DNA from: Candidatus Bathyarchaeota archaeon | Lineage (GTDB): Archaea; Thermoproteota; Bathyarchaeia; Bathyarchaeales; Bathycorpusculaceae | Direction: 5' to 3' | Length of the DNA stretch: 64,000 bases | Assembly (NCBI GenBank): GCA_018396705.1 | Contig: JAGTQZ010000004.1 | Span: 372,001-436,000 of the forward strand | Shown: one piece after another, positions 61,792 to 64,000 of the stretch | Layout of the letters: each line of letters starts with the position of its first letter | Numbering within the stretch: the first letter of the stretch is position 1 | The notes under the pieces: generated by a model | What the model was told of the DNA's origin: nothing | What the model saw: only the letters and a program-made list of their open reading frames with translations | Databases searched by the model: none | Program-made: the position numbers and the translations under genes

Positions 61792-62381
61792 TTAGGGCAG
61801 ACTTACATGTTCACACAACTTTCTCTCCAGATTCTTCCATCCAGCCGAAAGTGTTAGTAAACCTTCTTTTAGCTCACCCATACCTCAATGTGGTGGCAGT
61901 AACAGACCACAACACTGTAAGAGGCTATTTTAAAGTGCAAGAGTTGGCCTCCACCTACCAAGATTTGCTAATTATTCCAGGCGTCGAAGTAAGCACCGTC
62001 GAAGGCGACATAATCATTTTAGGCGTGACGGAAGTGCCGCCACAACCTTGGACGGTGGAAAATGTGATTGATTTTGCCCGAAGCAGAGATGGCCTAGTAA
62101 TTGCAGCGCATCCTTACAGGATTTATGGTTTAGGCGATTCCGCAAAGAAATACCCCATAGACGCCATTGAAGTTTTAAACGGCGGCTGCTCTCGCCAGCT
62201 TAACATGTTAGCGGAAGAACTCGCCAAAACAATGGGTCTGCCGGGCGTAGCCGGAAGCGACGCCCACAAAACAGATGAACTCTGGACAGTCTACACTGAA
62301 ATCCAAGCTTCCACAGACTTAGATGAAATCTTAAAAGCCATTAAACAAGGGCTTGTAAAAGTGGCGCATGCCGGAAAGTGA
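61788..62381 (+). CDS. PHP-domain metal-dependent phosphoesterase
   Basis: A 197-residue PHP-fold protein with metal-binding motifs ADLHVHTTFSPDSS, VAVTDHNTVRGY, AAHPYRIYG and GSDAHKTDEL. PHP proteins hydrolyse phosphate esters such as histidinol phosphate or 3',5'-nucleoside bisphosphates, or act in DNA polymerases. The substrate is unknown. TTG at 61788 overlaps the tgtA stop, so it is cotranslated. Confidence 0.85.
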   Translation: MIRADLHVHTTFSPDSSIQPKVLVNLLLAHPYLNVVAVTDHNTVRGYFKVQELASTYQDLLIIPGVEVSTVEGDIIILGVTEVPPQPWTVENVIDFARSRDGLVIAAHPYRIYGLGDSAKKYPIDAIEVLNGGCSRQLNMLAEELAKTMGLPGVAGSDAHKTDELWTVYTEIQASTDLDEILKAIKQGLVKVAHAGK

Positions 62382-62396
62382 ATGTTAGTGGTTTCT

Positions 62397-63590
62397 CTAA
62401 ATAACTCCCTCTTTTCTCAGCTGGTTTATTTCTTCTTCGGAGTATCCCAAGAGATTTTTTAAGATTTCATCTGTATGCTGACCTAACAGGGGCGGCGCAG
62501 TCCTAATCTCTCCGGGAGTTTCAGAAAATTTCATAGGTATTCCAATCTGCTTTATTGTTCCTGCTTTTGGGTGTTCTATTTCAACCAACATTTTTCTGTG
62601 TAGATCTTGGGGGTCGCGGAATCCTTCATCTATTGCATACACTGGACCACACGGCACTCCTTTTTTAAGTAATATATCTATCCACTCATCGCGAGTCTTA
62701 TTTAGGAAAATTTTTTCCAATGTAGGAATCAGCTCATCTCTATTTTTAACTCGTTTCGGGTTCGTGGAAAATTTTGGGTTTTCCGCCAAATCTGCTAGCC
62801 CTAGCGCTTCACAAAAGTTTCTCCAAATTCTGTCATTTCCAACAGCAACAGTCAAGTATTTTCCATCACGAGCCTTAAAGCATTGGTATGGTGCGATGTT
62901 TGGATGAGTGGACCCATCTCTTTTGGGGACTATGCCCGTAGCAAAGTAGTTTGCTGCCATATGCGTCATCAATGAAACTGTAGAGTCGAGTAGTGACACA
63001 TCAATCCATTGGCCCTTCCCAGTTTTTTCACGAGCAATCAAAGCAGCGAGAATCGCAATAGCGGCGTACATTCCAGCTCCGATATCTGCTATAGCTATGC
63101 CTACTTCCCTTGGAGGTCGATCTGGTTCGCTGGTAATGCCCATTAAGCCGCCCATGCCCTCAATGACTATATCATATGCAGGATAATCTCGATACGGGCC
63201 AGTTTGACCGAAACCTGTTATTGAACAGTAAATTATGCGGGGATTAATCTTACTTATTGTTTCATAATCCACTCCGAGCCTTTTGGTTACGCCAGGTTTA
63301 AAGTTCTCTAGAAGAACATCACACTCCTTTACTAATTTGTATATTATCGCCTTACCTTTTTCACTCTTTAGGTTTAAAGTGATGCTTTTTTTATTACGAT
63401 TTAAACATAGGAAATACGCGCTTTCACCCCTAATAAAAGGTGGTCCCCAGAGTCTAGCATCATCACCGCTTCTAGGCATCTCCACCTTAATTACTTCAGC
63501 ACCTAAATCAGCGAGGATCATAGAGCAGAAGGGCCCTGTTAAAATACGGGATAAGTCTAGGATACGTATACCTTTCAAAGGCGGAACCAT
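62397..63590 (-). CDS. CaiB/BaiF family (class III) CoA-transferase
   Basis: A 397-residue CoA-transferase: LDLSRILTGPFCSMILADLG and EVIKVEMPRSGDDAR near the start, CSITGFGQTGPYRDYPAYDI with the region of the catalytic aspartate, and GEIRTAPPLLGQHTDEIL at the end are characteristic. These move CoA between carboxylic acids via an aspartyl anhydride. No acyl-CoA pathway genes are adjacent, so the substrate is open. Confidence 0.9.
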   Translation of the reverse strand: MVPPLKGIRILDLSRILTGPFCSMILADLGAEVIKVEMPRSGDDARLWGPPFIRGESAYFLCLNRNKKSITLNLKSEKGKAIIYKLVKECDVLLENFKPGVTKRLGVDYETISKINPRIIYCSITGFGQTGPYRDYPAYDIVIEGMGGLMGITSEPDRPPREVGIAIADIGAGMYAAIAILAALIAREKTGKGQWIDVSLLDSTVSLMTHMAANYFATGIVPKRDGSTHPNIAPYQCFKARDGKYLTVAVGNDRIWRNFCEALGLADLAENPKFSTNPKRVKNRDELIPTLEKIFLNKTRDEWIDILLKKGVPCGPVYAIDEGFRDPQDLHRKMLVEIEHPKAGTIKQIGIPMKFSETPGEIRTAPPLLGQHTDEILKNLLGYSEEEINQLRKEGVI

Positions 63591-63924
63591 AACTTTCCCC
63601 GCTTAACTTTAACATCAATGCCTTTAATTCTTGCTCCTCAATGATGCAGCGTTTATTCTCCTTTCAGAGACTCGCCTCGTTAATTAATTTTAACCCCTCT
63701 TAAAGTGGTGATACATTACTTAAAATTTATTTCCACACTTGAGAGAAGCCTTACCTCTTCTAATCTAATTAACTTAAGTACGCAACACACAGTCTGAAAG
63801 TGGTTCTAGGATAAAATTTTTTACAGAGCAATCAAACCGATTAACTACTACCAAACAAAACAAAATACTAAATATTTTTAAAATAGCAGTGTGAATGTTT
63901 ACTGCGTTAGACGGTTGAATAGAA
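63591..63924 (+). promoter_or_regulatory. Divergent intergenic region with promoter of the terminal gene
   Basis: No gene in this stretch. AAATACTAAATATTTTTAAAATAG (63863-63886) contains a TATA box about 40-55 bases ahead of the ATG at 63925. The remaining sequence is AT-rich without an evident signal. Confidence 0.45.
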
Positions 63925-64000
63925 ATGGGTTCGTTGCAGATAAGGTTTCTGGGCGCAACCCGCGAGGTTGGTAGGGCAGCCATTGCTGTGAAAACTGCAA
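63925..64000 (+). CDS. Start of a beta-CASP/metallo-beta-lactamase protein (aCPSF-like, partial)
   Basis: The first 25 residues, reading LQIRFLGATREVGRAAIAVK, match the N-terminus of archaeal beta-CASP ribonucleases (CPSF73-like/aCPSF2), whose first strand typically reads RFLGAxREVGRSA. The rest lies beyond the window. Those enzymes cut or trim RNA 3' and 5' ends. Confidence 0.6.
   Translation, partial: MGSLQIRFLGATREVGRAAIAVKTA

Overview
The window is archaeal. It carries archaeal/eukaryal-type ribosomal proteins (S4e, L19e, L32e, L34e, L14, L18), the RNase P subunit Rpp29, SecY with a DUF106 (Oxa1/EMC3-like) partner, an ATP-dependent DNA ligase, an LSm protein, an archaeal TgtA, TATA-box promoters, frequent GTG/TTG starts and a tRNA-Ser with a short bulge-helix-bulge intron. 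The gene content fits a TACK archaeon, most likely a Bathyarchaeia-like lineage; that placement is inference.

Layout. 1-1482: the tail of a membrane protein, a small zinc-ribbon protein and hypE. 1715-13738: a dense rpl22-to-cmk ribosomal protein/secY superoperon with a small heat-shock protein placed between rpl30 and rpl15; adk and aIF1, common in related archaeal clusters, are absent. 13828-23430: a glycan and cell-surface block (three GT2 glycosyltransferases, an RGP-like protein, a sugar epimerase) interrupted by a threonine-synthase-like protein fused to a winged helix and lacking the PLP lysine, an ECF transporter S component and a PurM/HypE-like protein. 23496-27245: TPR protein, DNA ligase, E1/ThiF-like protein, ICMT-like methyltransferase.

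27499-31491: tRNA-Cys, a frameshifted integrase and other degenerate element remains, a secreted beta-propeller protein, and the intron-containing tRNA-Ser(GGA). 31611-37006: B12/radical SAM protein, nitroreductase, and a probable hydroxyacid-oxidation pair (Ldh2-type dehydrogenase plus a LutB-LutA fusion).

37292-48163 is the main discovery: an integrative element of about 10.9 kb bounded by 22-bp perfect direct repeats, one of which is the 3' end of the intact tRNA-Phe gene. It carries a tyrosine recombinase with an N-terminal zinc ribbon, an archaeo-eukaryotic primase, a P-loop ATPase/helicase with C-terminal winged helix, a ribbon-helix-helix regulator facing an 18-bp perfect palindrome, an iteron-like origin candidate, alternative RNA/DNA hairpins, a string of small coiled-coil or cysteine-rich proteins, and a secreted subtilase with a C-terminally anchored companion. 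48202-53842 looks like a second, decayed element abutting the other side of the same tRNA. It has a related integrase, a frameshifted NosD-like beta-helix gene, an ATPase lacking its P-loop, and a degenerate copy of the tRNA 5' end at its far edge.

54016-64000 returns to chromosomal genes: tRNA-Val, a phosphosugar mutase plus nucleotidylyltransferase/acyltransferase pair for UDP-sugar supply, a bPH/zinc-ribbon protein, LSm, PAC2, TgtA, a PHP hydrolase, a class III CoA-transferase and the start of a beta-CASP/MBL protein. All calls rest on reading the sequence; no database search was run.
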